A program made the position numbers and the translations under genes. The notes under the pieces are model-generated. The model worked only from the letters and a program-made list of their open reading frames with translations, was not told the origin of the DNA and searched no databases. A stretch of 64,000 nucleotides of DNA. It comes from Vicia villosa. Lineage: Eukaryota > Streptophyta > Magnoliopsida > Fabales > Fabaceae. Shown piece after piece: positions 36,790 to 46,154 of this stretch. The stretch spans positions 8,624,646 to 8,688,645 of the forward strand of contig NC_081182.1 of assembly GCF_029867415.1 (NCBI RefSeq). The letters are read 5' to 3'. The number at the start of each line of letters is the position of its first letter. Position 1 is the stretch's first letter.

Positions 36790-37010
36790 TGCCCCTAGGG
36801 TTACAATGATTCCTTCATGTTAATCCAATATATGTGATCACCTCCATGGGCGGTAAGAACTCCCTCCTCCATGAGGATCCATCATATGCGATCGCCTTTA
36901 TGAGTGGCAATGACTCCTTCATGAGGATCTAGCATTTGTAATCACCTCGAAGGGAGACAATGATTCTTTCACGAGGATTCAGCGTATATCATCGCCTCTA
37001 TGAATGGTTT
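36790..37010. repeat. Degenerate minisatellite, unit about 53 bp
   Basis: Four head-to-tail units share CTTCATGAGGATC, then CATATGxGATCGCCT, then ATGAGxGGxAATGA, beginning near 36808, 36862, 36920 and 36966. Copies are 70-80% alike by eye. Function unknown. Confidence 0.65.
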
Positions 37011-37593
37011 CTATAAGGTTTCCTTTCACTTTTTTAATTCATATCATGCAAACAAAGCAACAATAATTTCAAATTTATATGAGAACATGAGGCACCTCAT
37101 TAAAAACCCCTACACCTTATTACCACTACATAAGAAAAGAGTGTCCCCCACAAAACAAAGAATGCATAACTTCACTCATACAAATGGGAGATATGGTATC
37201 TCCCCTCAATAAAAACGACTAAGTAAATTAAGATGAACTAAACTTGGCTTAGCGCCTAAAAATATAGTGTTTGTAACAAATTTCTTCTTCTGTCGCCTTC
37301 GTACTCTCCTAGAGTTATTTCTCATGTCTTAACCCCTGATTTCGTGTCTACAACAGTCATTCACTTCCACGGCCCTATTATTCTTTAGCTTTATGCTCTC
37401 TACTTAGCACTTTTCGGCGATCTTTTGATCTCCTTAGATAACCTCTACTTGTCCATTTAAGAGTGGGTATTTCATTTATAGATACAGAGTAGATAGGGCG
37501 GCTCCAAAAGTCATGACAGAAAATTTAAGGAGATCAAAAGTTATTGAAATTTAAAAATTTAAAAAAACTTTATTAAGACTACAAATATATTAA
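37011..37593. other. Unassigned sequence, no gene seen
   Basis: Short frames only and no recognised domain. Confidence 0.4.
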
Positions 37594-38029
37594 GGCTTTA
37601 TTTGGCAAGACATTTTTTGATCTTATAGCTTATAAGCTCTTATGACAATAAAAGATATGTTTGGTAACAGTCTTTTCATCAGGAACTTATAGCTTATTTT
37701 ACTAACTTATAGCTATTTTTGAGACGCTATTTAATTTATCATTTTTTTCTTCAACTTTTGCCCTTATTATTTTAACTTTAATTCACTATTATTCCTTATA
37801 ATTTATTTAAATTTAAAATAAAATCATTATATATTAAATGTCTTTTATGTTATTTTAATTTATCATTTAATTAAACTGCTAATTTTTCCAAACACTTCAA
37901 TTAGCTTATCAGCTATAAACCATCAATCAACAGCTATAAACTATAAGTTATCAATTATCAGTCATCCGACATAAGTTATAAACTATCAACTAACTTATCA
38001 GTCAACCACTATTTTTATCAAAAAGAGCC
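37594..38029. mobile_element. MITE, 436 bp, TTAA-flanked
   Basis: Ends GGCTTTATTTGGCAA and, inverted, GGCTCTTTTTGATAA, flanked by TTAA on both sides (37590-37593 and 38030-38033). The interior has many AGCTTATAAGCT-like inverted phrases. A TAA/TTAA duplication with a GGC start suits PIF/Harbinger-type MITEs; a hAT origin is not excluded. Confidence 0.65.
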
Positions 38030-38039
38030 TTAAATTTCT

Positions 38040-38651
38040 AAAATTTACATATTTCTGTGTTTATAAGTTTTGAACTAAATATCAATTTAGAACATCTATT
38101 GATCTCAACATCATGCGAATAATAATTACAAATCTACAAAAGATTAACTCCACCTTTCACAAATGCTAATAATTTAGCAAGATTTGAATAGAGCATATCA
38201 TCCATATAATTCTGCAAGATTTGAATAGAGCACATATCATCCACAAGTAAATCAAATCACTTTATTGTTGACATTTTTAGTGTCCAATAATTTTAACAGA
38301 TTTCCATGTATGATTAGATGCGATGCCTATTATTATTATTATAAGTTAATCAAAACAAACAGATGCATGAACATTCACTTTATGTGCCCCCAAAGGAAAA
38401 AGATTCTCTAAATTCACTACTTATGCTCTGAAAAGATGTTTTGGTGTATGAATTCATTGTAAAATCTTTTTCATTCGATTTTACTTTCACTTCTTCCTTT
38501 ATGATTATGACTATAGGCTAGGATACATCTGAGACATGCAAGGCTAGAGGAAACAGAATCAGATTCTCCCTAGAATGTTTCCTTTACAATATGTTTTCAA
38601 TTCATGTAAACAAAGATAGATTCCATTATTAATTCAATGTACCATTCGTGT
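38040..38651 (+). repeat. Duplicated segment, copy 1 (AP4M downstream flank)
   Basis: Matches 43900-44330 and then 45918-45960 in the same order and orientation. Shared phrases include TTTAGAACATCTATTGA, AAATCACTTTATTGTTGA, TTTTTAGTGTCCAATAATTT and TGTGCCCCCAAAGG. Copy 1 is interrupted by the hAT element at 38652. This looks like an old local duplication of sequence next to AP4M. Confidence 0.75.
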
Positions 38652-40650
38652 TAGGGCTGGACAAGAACCCGTAAACCGGTCCAAACCGCAAAAACCGCAA
38701 AAAAATAACCGCACTGAATGGTTTCAAACGGGTCACCGGATGAACGGGCCCAACAGTGCGGCCCCAGGCGGATTGTAACAGGCGGGTTCGGTTTATGGAA
38801 AACCACCGTCGGTGTCCGCATCCGCCCGCACCAAAACTAAAATTATACGATTATTCATAATACACGGTCATTTTAGCAGCACTACTAGGGTATTCAGGGT
38901 ATTTATTCTTTATTCTCTCAAATAAAGTTCCTTAACCAAAAAACCCTAGAACACTTCGTTAACGCCGCCGGTGAAGGAAACTATGTGTCTGTGTTCATCT
39001 TCTTGATTCTTGGTCGTCCCTTCTTCTTCTTCTTCTACTTGCTTGGAAGGACCTTCTTCTTGTTTGCAAAGGTAAATGTTTAAGTTAACGATGTTGATTT
39101 TAGCTTTTATTATTTAGATTTTAAATTTATTTAGAGTTTTTACCATTTTTGTATTTTATTTTGATGTTCCATTTCATATTTTTGAGTTGTTAATTTTTAG
39201 GTTTGTTGATTTAGATTTCTAACAAATTTTACTTTGTTTTTGATTTACTTTTGCATGTTCTTTGATCTATCTGTGAATGTTTCAGACAGAGCAAAGGTTA
39301 GATTTCTTGTTCATGTTCTTTGGTTTATCTTTGTATGCTCCCCACCTTTTGATTTATCTCTGTATGTTCTTATTTTTCACCTTTTGCTCTTTGGGTATAC
39401 TTTTTATTTAGTAAATTAGATTCTTTTGTGATAAATAAATACCATGGATGTATAGCTTAAAGACATGTGAGAGAAAACCATAAGGTTGTAGCTTGACCTG
39501 CTATTATTATAGCAATTGAATTTGTGTTGTATTATGCTCACAATACTTATAATCAATTATTATTTGAAATGCTTGCAAATAAAGAAATGTAAGAAAGAGT
39601 GAGGACAACAACTGGATCATTATCTGATCTATTTTTATCAGCAGTAGTTACTAACTTGTATAGATCTGGAACTTCTCTTTCCAGGAAAAAATCACTGCTG
39701 AGATTTCTCCTAGAGGAAGAATTGGATCTAAGAAGCATCCCTTACCATTTTAATGAGCAGAATTAATTATTTGAGATCAACTATAAATGAAAATTTTTGG
39801 TTTAATTTGGTGTTAGGATACTATATGCATGTCTTTCTACAGAGGGTACCCCATGTCAAAACTGCTTGAAAATTATGTTGGATTAAATATAGTACATGTA
39901 AATTAAATATACTACTAGCTTTCTAATTAATTCAATTTTGTTTTTATAGTATTTTCTTTGTTTTATTTATTTACTAGAACTTGTAATTATGTACAGATTG
40001 AAAATAATTATGAACCTATGGAGTATCAAATTGGTGCTCCTGGTAAATCCTACACAAAATGAGCAGCATATATGGCTATAGAAATCAGTACCGGTTACCA
40101 TGGATAATTTTAGTAGTCCTTTCATTTCTACAATCTATGACCTGATGAATATGGTAAACAAATGTTTCAAATACTTAACCTCTCCGATAAGAACTTCACA
40201 TGTTTTATATACATTTATACAATTAAGTCTGGCTCTGAATTTTGTTTCTCTCTATGTAGGATTGCTGAGGCATCTGAAGGATTTATATAGAGCAATAATA
40301 TCTCTGAACCTTGAACCTGCTTACTCTTTATAATGTTAAATTTATAAGATTATCATTATTCTATTATAGATTTTGTATTCTTTTATACTTTGATTTGTAT
40401 ATTGGTTCTTTTCATCTCAGTTATTTTAATTTTTTAAAAAATGCTCAAAATATGTTATTGTGCTCAAAAATAAAATCAGCATAATAACCCGACTGAACCG
40501 TTTAAATTAACCCGTGATCCGCTCTAACCCAACCCGTCTAAACCGTTCAAAATAATGGGCGGAAATGGGTCTATATATCTCAACCGCGGTTTGAATTGGG
40601 TGAGGGTTTTGGGCCCGAAACCGCCCAACCCGGCCCGTTGTCCAGCCCTA
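38652..40650. mobile_element. hAT-superfamily non-autonomous element, 1999 bp
   Basis: Terminal inverted repeat TAGGGCTGGACAA at both ends and a perfect 8-bp target duplication ATTCGTGT (38644-38651, 40651-40658). Both subterminal regions are rich in AACCCG/CCGCCC/AAACCG phrases. The central 1.6 kb is AT-rich. I cannot recognise a transposase; a CT-rich leader-like stretch at 38980-39070, followed by GCAAAGGTAAATG (a good splice donor), hints at a captured transcript. Confidence 0.93.
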
Positions 40651-40658
40651 ATTCGTGT

Positions 40659-40787
40659 GATTGATAATCATTCTCATTTTTTGAGGCTGGGGCTTAAATC
40701 ATTCATTTGTAATTGTATGATTAATCATTCAATTAAGGTAAACAAAGAAGCAACCCGATTTCTATACAAACATGTTAATTCAATATA
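40659..40787. repeat. Continuation of duplicated segment copy 1
   Basis: After removal of the hAT element this joins copy 1. ACAAACATGTTAATTCAATATAAAGAA near 40765-40791 also resembles AP4M intron sequence at 46465-46491. Confidence 0.5.
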
Positions 40788-41376
40788 AAGAAGTTGAAAA
40801 TTTCTTTACCCACCTCTCTATGGGGTCACCCCCAGCGAAAAACCAAAACTGCCCCTGCTTCGGAGATGCATCTCCGAAGTTTTTTTTTTTTTTGAATTTT
40901 CATACGTTTCGGAAATGAATCTCCGAAAACACCAAAAAAGTGGTGTTTTCGGAGATGCATCTCCGAAGTTAAAAAAATTTAAAAACGTGAATATTTTCGG
41001 AAGTTCATTTCCGAAAATATTCCTGCATATACAAATTTCCCTCCTTCACTATTTCATCATTTTTCTCCAAAACATCTCAAAACCCTCTCCAAAACCCAAT
41101 CAATCTCCCTCCATTTTTCGTCCTAAAATCAAGTTTCAAACCGTTGATCACGTTAAAGGGAGCATAGAAAGCTACAATTTCAGGTAAACATCACTCATTT
41201 CATCCCCTATTTCACTACATTGATTGATAAATTTTATGCTGAAACTGATATGGTTCGGAAGTTCATTTCCGAAATATATTACCTAATAAATTTCGGAAAT
41301 GAACTTCCGAAATATGCCCTGGCAGTTAAAAAAAAACAGTTTTGGCCAATTTTGCTAATTTATTCATTTGTTAGGT

Positions 41377-41700
41377 ATGGTGCATCCGGACAACATTGTG
41401 CGAGACGATGGAGTATTAGTTCCGGAAATTGTCAACGTTAATAACGATCCGGTTATTGACGTTACTCCTATGATCAATGCGGTCGATGTTCGGCAACATT
41501 TTACAAATGATCGGAGCTTCGGTAGTCGCGAACAATTGATTGATTGGGTTCGGAAGGAAGCTAACAAACATGGATTTGGAATTGTTATTTTAAGGTCGGA
41601 CAACGGAAATAGTAGGCGGAAAGCTTTCGTTGTTTTGAATTGCGAACGGGGTGGTAGTTATGTACAATCAAACCGTCGTTTCAAGAATGGCGGAGTTTAA
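41377..41700 (+). pseudogene. Mutator-like transposase N-terminal part (FAR1-like), truncated
   Basis: 107 codons from ATG 41377, chosen because a likely 5'-leader intron (donor CAG|GTAAAC at about 41183, acceptor GTTAG at 41374) ends just before it and it opens VHPDN. The middle, around residues 33-75, reads HFTNDRSFGSREQLIDWVRK then GFGIVILRSDNG, RRKAFVVLNCERGG. This is the WRKY-GCM1/FAR1-type DNA-binding segment found at the front of plant MULE transposases. The catalytic DDE core is absent: the frame passes into a deletion junction near 41685 and stops at 41700. Confidence 0.75.
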
Positions 41701-41797
41701 AGAAATGATGAGCCAAGAGCGCGAGCAAAATAGAGAGCGGTCGAAAAACGTGCCTATTTTGGACTTAGGATCCACCGATTGGTTCGGTGAATTTTAG
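41687..41797 (+). pseudogene. Mutator-like transposase C-terminal tail, out of frame
   Basis: In the next frame over, an open stretch of 36 codons reads MAEFKEMMSQEREQNRE, then VPILDLGSTDWFGEF, and a stop at 41795-41797. Its position, right after the truncated N-terminal part, suggests it is the end of the same protein, brought close by deletion of the core. This is inference from position and open frame; I do not recognise the tail as a domain. Confidence 0.55.
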
Positions 41798-42122
41798 TTC
41801 GTTCCGGATCGTTTTTGGTTTGTAATGACCATTTTTGTATGTATTGTTGTTTATCATGTAAAATCGGACCGATTCAATACATATATAATATAAGTATGTT
41901 TTATGTCATCTTTGTCTAATTTATGTTTAATGTACCTTCCATTTGTTCAATTTACACAACACACTAAGCAATCAACAAAATGCAAAATTTATGTTTGTTT
42001 CTGCATAATTCGGAAATGAACTTCCGAAATATACATCTCTGCCTCCTATTTTCGGAAGTTCATTTCCGAAAAGTCCCCTGAGGCAGGATAAGGTTTGTTG
42101 GGCCATCAATGCTCCAATAAGT

Positions 42123-42131
42123 CTATAAATA
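42123..42131 (+). promoter_or_regulatory. TATA box of the second MULE gene
   Basis: CTATAAATA about 50 bp before the chosen ATG at 42173, with a CT-rich, A-ended leader between, as in plant promoters. Confidence 0.6.
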
Positions 42132-42172
42132 CTACACACTCTTCTTCATCCTCTTCACACCACAAAACACAA

Positions 42173-42544
42173 ATGACACAAACCTACCCCCACCTAGCAT
42201 TCGTCTACTTTGAAACCGGCTACCCGATGCCGTTCCAATTTCGCTTCTCGCGCGACACGCCGTTTGCGGAGTTGATACCGTCGCTTAACACGCTTTTGCA
42301 CTATCCCGAGAATCGAAAGGTTGTCAAGCTCGAGTACCGCTCGTCATCGCTTAACGACGAGGGAGGCATTAAGTTCACACCTTTTGAGATCAAGAACGAC
42401 GAAGATTTAGCGGTTTTGTGGACAACGTTCGACCGATTTTCTTCGAAAGGCCCGATCGAGTTGGACGCGAAACTTCAAAGATCGGCGGACGACGTTATCA
42501 AAATGTTGACTCATCCCCACCTACCCGTGTTCAACAATATGTAA
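42173..42544 (+). CDS. Small MULE-carried protein of unknown function, 123 aa
   Basis: An open frame from ATG 42173 (MTQTYPHLAFVYFETGYPMP) to a stop at 42542-42544. This Met is preferred over the frame's first Met at 42095 because a TATA box at 42123 would place the transcript start between them. The protein is acidic to neutral with no signal peptide or membrane segment. It includes RFSRDTPFAELIPSLNTLL, a KLEYRS strand-like stretch and a C-terminal MLTHPHLPVFNNM. It looks like a compact beta-rich domain, perhaps PB1-like, but I do not recognise it firmly. Codon use is GC-richer than the surroundings. The same C-terminal codons survive in the deleted relative near 21575-21630. Probably an accessory protein of the transposon. 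Confidence 0.6.
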   Translation: MTQTYPHLAFVYFETGYPMPFQFRFSRDTPFAELIPSLNTLLHYPENRKVVKLEYRSSSLNDEGGIKFTPFEIKNDEDLAVLWTTFDRFSSKGPIELDAKLQRSADDVIKMLTHPHLPVFNNM

Positions 42545-42922
42545 CTTTAATTTTCAGTAATATTATCGTTGTAATCTTCACCCGATTAAATAAAGCGAAT
42601 CGTTGTTGTTTTTCATTTTTCTTCTGTCCAGACATAAATTCGGAGGTTCATTTCCGAATTCCCTCAAGGGGGGTGCGTTCGGAGATGAACTTCCGAAAAC
42701 ACCACATTTTCTGAAAAGTAACTTTATTTCGGAGATGCATCTCCGAAATCAATATTTTATATTAAAAAAAACACGTTTTCGGAGATACATTTCCGAAAAC
42801 ACCTTTTTTTACAAAAAAAGTACCTTTTCGGAAATGAACTTCCGAAAGAAGGGGTAGTGTGGTAAATTCACCAGGGGTGGGCAAGAAGGTTAGGAGGTGG
42901 GTGAAGAAATTTTCAAGAAGTT

Positions 42923-43376
42923 TAACTTCACATTGAAGTGTTTATTTAGAGCCATTGGTTAGTTTGTGGCCCCTTAGAAAAAAACATAGAGTTGATTGAA
43001 TCTAGACCATATATTAGAAATTATTGTGTTATATAATTGACATTAACGAACACTTTTCTAAGAGACACATCACATATTCACCAAAAACCTTAAGGTGATA
43101 AGTGTGTGTGATTTTTCTTACTTATAAAGTATTCAATCTTCTATTTTTTAATCAATGCGAGACTTCTTCCTCACATTTGATTCTCAACAAATATAACTCC
43201 ATGATTGTCTATCGTCAATGATTCTATAAGTGTTTTCTTCTCAAAGTGTCTTAGCATCTCTTCCTTAAGAAGGACATCAAGTAAGGGTGTGATATCAAAA
43301 ACACGACATCATATATCTAGCATCAAATTAATCAATGTAGTGTATTTTTGCAATTGGAGGTTTTTGTGTTATTTTA
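42923..43376. other. Intergenic sequence, no feature seen
   Basis: No gene or clear repeat recognised. Confidence 0.4.
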
Positions 43377-43772
43377 GGCTATATTTGAGAGTTTGGAAGG
43401 GAAGGGAGAGGAGGACTTTGAAAAAAAATAGAAGAATTAGGTGAAAATAGTTGAATGATTTTGGTTGGGAGGGTTTTAGAGGGTTTAATTTTATTCATAA
43501 CACCAAAAAACCCCTAATTTGAGGAACTCAAAATTTGTATTGAAAAAGGGCTTTGGAGGGTTTTGAAGGACTTACATAAATTTTCAAAATATCTTTTATG
43601 TTGTTATAGTATTCGGAAAATTAAAAATATAGCAATAATATACTCTTTTATCATTCTATACAAAATCATTTTTTTTAAAAATGTCAAATATTTTCTTATG
43701 TTTTTTTGAAAATTCATTTTCGGAAATCTTTCTCTTCCCTCCCCTCTCTTTCCAAACTCCCAAACATACCCT
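43377..43772. mobile_element. MITE, about 396 bp
   Basis: The left end GGCTATATTTGAGAGTTTGG(AAGGGAAGGG) matches the inverted right end GGGTATGTTTGGGAGTTTGG(AAAGAGAGGGG). A purine-rich left subterminal region mirrors a pyrimidine-rich right one. AT-rich centre, no coding. Target duplication not clear; a hAT-like origin is possible. Confidence 0.65.
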
Positions 43773-43899
43773 TATTGAACACAAAAATACTATCTAAATC
43801 CTTAAATATGAACGAGGTGTTATTTAAATTTAGAGCAGTGCTAGAGATGTGTTTGTGAAAAAAGGAATTTTAAGAAAAATCCGAAATTTAAAATTTTTA

Positions 43900-44330
43900 T
43901 ATTTTTGTATCTCATTTATTTTTTTGGAACTAAACATCATGCGTTTAGAACATCTATTGAACTGAACATCATGCAAACAATGACTACAATTCAAAGTTTA
44001 ATTCCACTTTTCATGAATAATACAATTCTACAATTCAAAGTTTAATTCCACTTTTCATGAATAATACAATTCTACAAGATTGGAATATAGCATATCATCC
44101 ACATGTAAATAAAATCACTTTATTGTTGAGATTTTTAGTGTCCAATAATTTAATAGATTCCCATGTATGATTGGATGTCATGCCTATTATTACAAGTTAT
44201 TCAAAACAAACAGATACATGAACATTCGCTTAATGTGCCCCCAAAGGGAAGAGATTTTCTCTATTAACCTCGTTTGCTTAGAAAATATGTTGTGTATAGA
44301 TTCATTGTTATATAATAATGGTGTTCTGAT
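43900..44330 (+). repeat. Duplicated segment, copy 2 (AP4M downstream flank)
   Basis: Counterpart of 38040-38440. It contains its own internal direct duplication of about 44 bp (AATTCAAAGTTTAATTCCACT at 43990 and 44034). Sequence resuming at 45918-45960 (AATATGTTTTCAAATCATGTAAAC) continues the match after an LTR-like insertion. Confidence 0.75.
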
Positions 44331-44339
44331 CTGAACTGA

Positions 44340-45900
44340 AAATATTAGTGAAATGATGAGTTAAGGTCTTGTTGCGGTGGGTTTGTGTTTTCAGTGTTGC
44401 GAAGAGAGACTGACCTATAAGATTAGCACTCAAACGTTCAAGTGAGTGAGAGAATAAAGAGTAATATAGAGTGAGAATAAATTTGAATACCTGAAATTAC
44501 ACATTTTCCTCCTTAGATAGTGTGAGCGGTTAAAATCGTTCGTGCAAGAAGAAACGTATTGTATAGATAGTCGTTGAATTTAATCAAACGGTGATAGGCG
44601 TGTTTGAAGGGGGGGTCATTTTCCCTAGGTGGAATGAGGGACCACCTACTCAATGCGCTCTTTTGCTTGAAGTCTCTCTTGAGCCTTTCTCTATGGGCCT
44701 TCCGAACGTCCAGAACAGTTGCTCATAAGCCCTTGTACCTACTTTGTAGGACGAGGGTTTGTCGCGTAGATCTCTAGGCCGGCTGGTGGCAAGAACAAGT
44801 GAAGAGTCTTAATGGGACGTCATTTTCGTTGGCAACAGACGCACTAAATACATTTCGTATAGACTTTACATAGAGCTTTTGATATGTGTCCCTACACTAG
44901 CCAGTAATGATATTTGTTTTATTTTAGGATACTCGGGTGTCTTAAACCATTCGCAAGGAGATCTTAGCCATTGATGGTGTGGTTTGAATTTCCCAATATA
45001 ATGGATCGTACGGTCCTATGTGGGTGAGGCACATATAAAAAGTTTCTGAAGTATTGTTTTCCCTTTTTCATAATTTGTAGATTGTGAGCTTTTTCCCTTC
45101 TTCTTCATCAACTCTCTCTTTCTTACAAGCTCTTTCTTGTGATTTTTTATTAGGTTCATCTACGACATTTCATTTAATAACATGGATCTCTGCTATTTCT
45201 TTGCCCTTAAGGGGTTTTGGCAACAAGAGTCTATGTTATTTCGGTTACTCGGGGCACGCCTACTCCAGCATAGGTGGAAATTCTGGTTTCATCAAATCGG
45301 TGTTCGTCAGACTAATGATGGGGGATAGTTCGGACCGGTGTTCGTCACAGACTAATGATGGGGGATAGCTCGGACCTTAGTCTTGAGCTTGAAGTACCTC
45401 AAGTAGAAGGATCATTCATTAAGCGTCCTCGACTTCTAGAGTGGAACTTAAAGAGACCTAGTCTTATGGGAGGTTCTGCACCGATTTTAGATGGGTTACC
45501 TCATACTTTTTTGCTTACCCTGGTCCACGTACGACGGGGGAGTTTAGGGCTTCTATCTCTAAAGAGATTATTCACATTTCTTAAAACAAGTCGAGGATTC
45601 TCATCGAGAAGAGTAATCGAATTTGGATTATTATACACATTGGGCATTAGATATCTTGGCCTTTGGTGTTGTTGGGCGAGGAGAAGTCTTCTTGCCCAAT
45701 CTCATTAAGACAGAAAAAAAGGTACTCTAAGAGCTATCGTCATTGTCGAACAAGATTGGTATCTAGAGCCTAGAGGAACTCCAACGGGAGTCTACCACGT
45801 TTTAGGAAGATGGAAAATACTATTGAAGCTTTTGGGTACCACGGCTCGCTTGTTGAGAAACTTAAGTTACTTGTGCATGAAGTGTAAAAGAAGCATGTAA
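44340..45900 (-). repeat. Decayed LTR/leader fragment of a gypsy-type element
   Basis: On the minus strand, CACTTGAACGTTTGAGTGCTAATC at about 44415-44440 is the counterpart of GACTTGAGCGTCAGAGTGCTAACC at 55293-55317, a phrase usual in the R region of gypsy LTRs. At 45297-45371 a 37-bp unit (GTGTTCGTCAGACTAATGATGGGGGATAGTTCGGAC, given here in parts: GTGTTCGTC, ACTAATGATGGGGGATAG, CTCGGACC) is tandemly doubled. Frames at 45084-45708 show no domain I recognise. The insertion interrupts duplicated segment copy 2. Confidence 0.45.
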
Positions 45901-46154
45901 ACAGTAATCTTCAGAAGGTTAAATATGTTTTCAAATCATGTAAACAAAGAAGCATTAGATTATTAATTCAACTTTAGAACATCTCATTTTGGTCTTATTC
46001 CTACAATGCACCACTAATGCAATTGATAACCATCGTCAATTCTAAATTACCAAAAAGTAAAAACACTACAAGTAATTTTCCTGGAATTATTCAGCACACA
46101 ATAACATCCATGACTTGGAAAACATTCAGAATTTAGCTTTTGCAGATACCAGGA

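Larger units (their letters stand above)
40796..42914 (+). mobile_element. Mutator-like element with two small genes and 13 palindromes, 2119 bp
   Basis: Ends GAAAATTTCTTTACCCACCT and, inverted, GAAAATTTCTTCACCCACCT. AAGAAGTT directly abuts both ends (40788-40795 and 42915-42922). It holds the two ends of a transposase gene and a complete second small gene, each with plausible promoter features. Thirteen 20-bp palindromes of the form TTCGGARRTGMAYYTCCGAA lie outside the coding parts, near 40860, 40910, 40950, 40996, 41253, 41292, 42009, 42052, 42640, 42680, 42729, 42779 and 42828. It shares over 90% of many stretches with 20928-21999, its shorter relative. Confidence 0.92.

Noticed and set aside
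36790..37010. CRISPR array
   Set aside because: The units are degenerate throughout with no constant repeat and variable spacer pattern, and this is plant nuclear DNA.
45355..45708. 117-codon plus-strand frame as a gene
   Set aside because: It begins in a tandemly doubled repeat inside LTR-like sequence and has no recognised domain or splice context.
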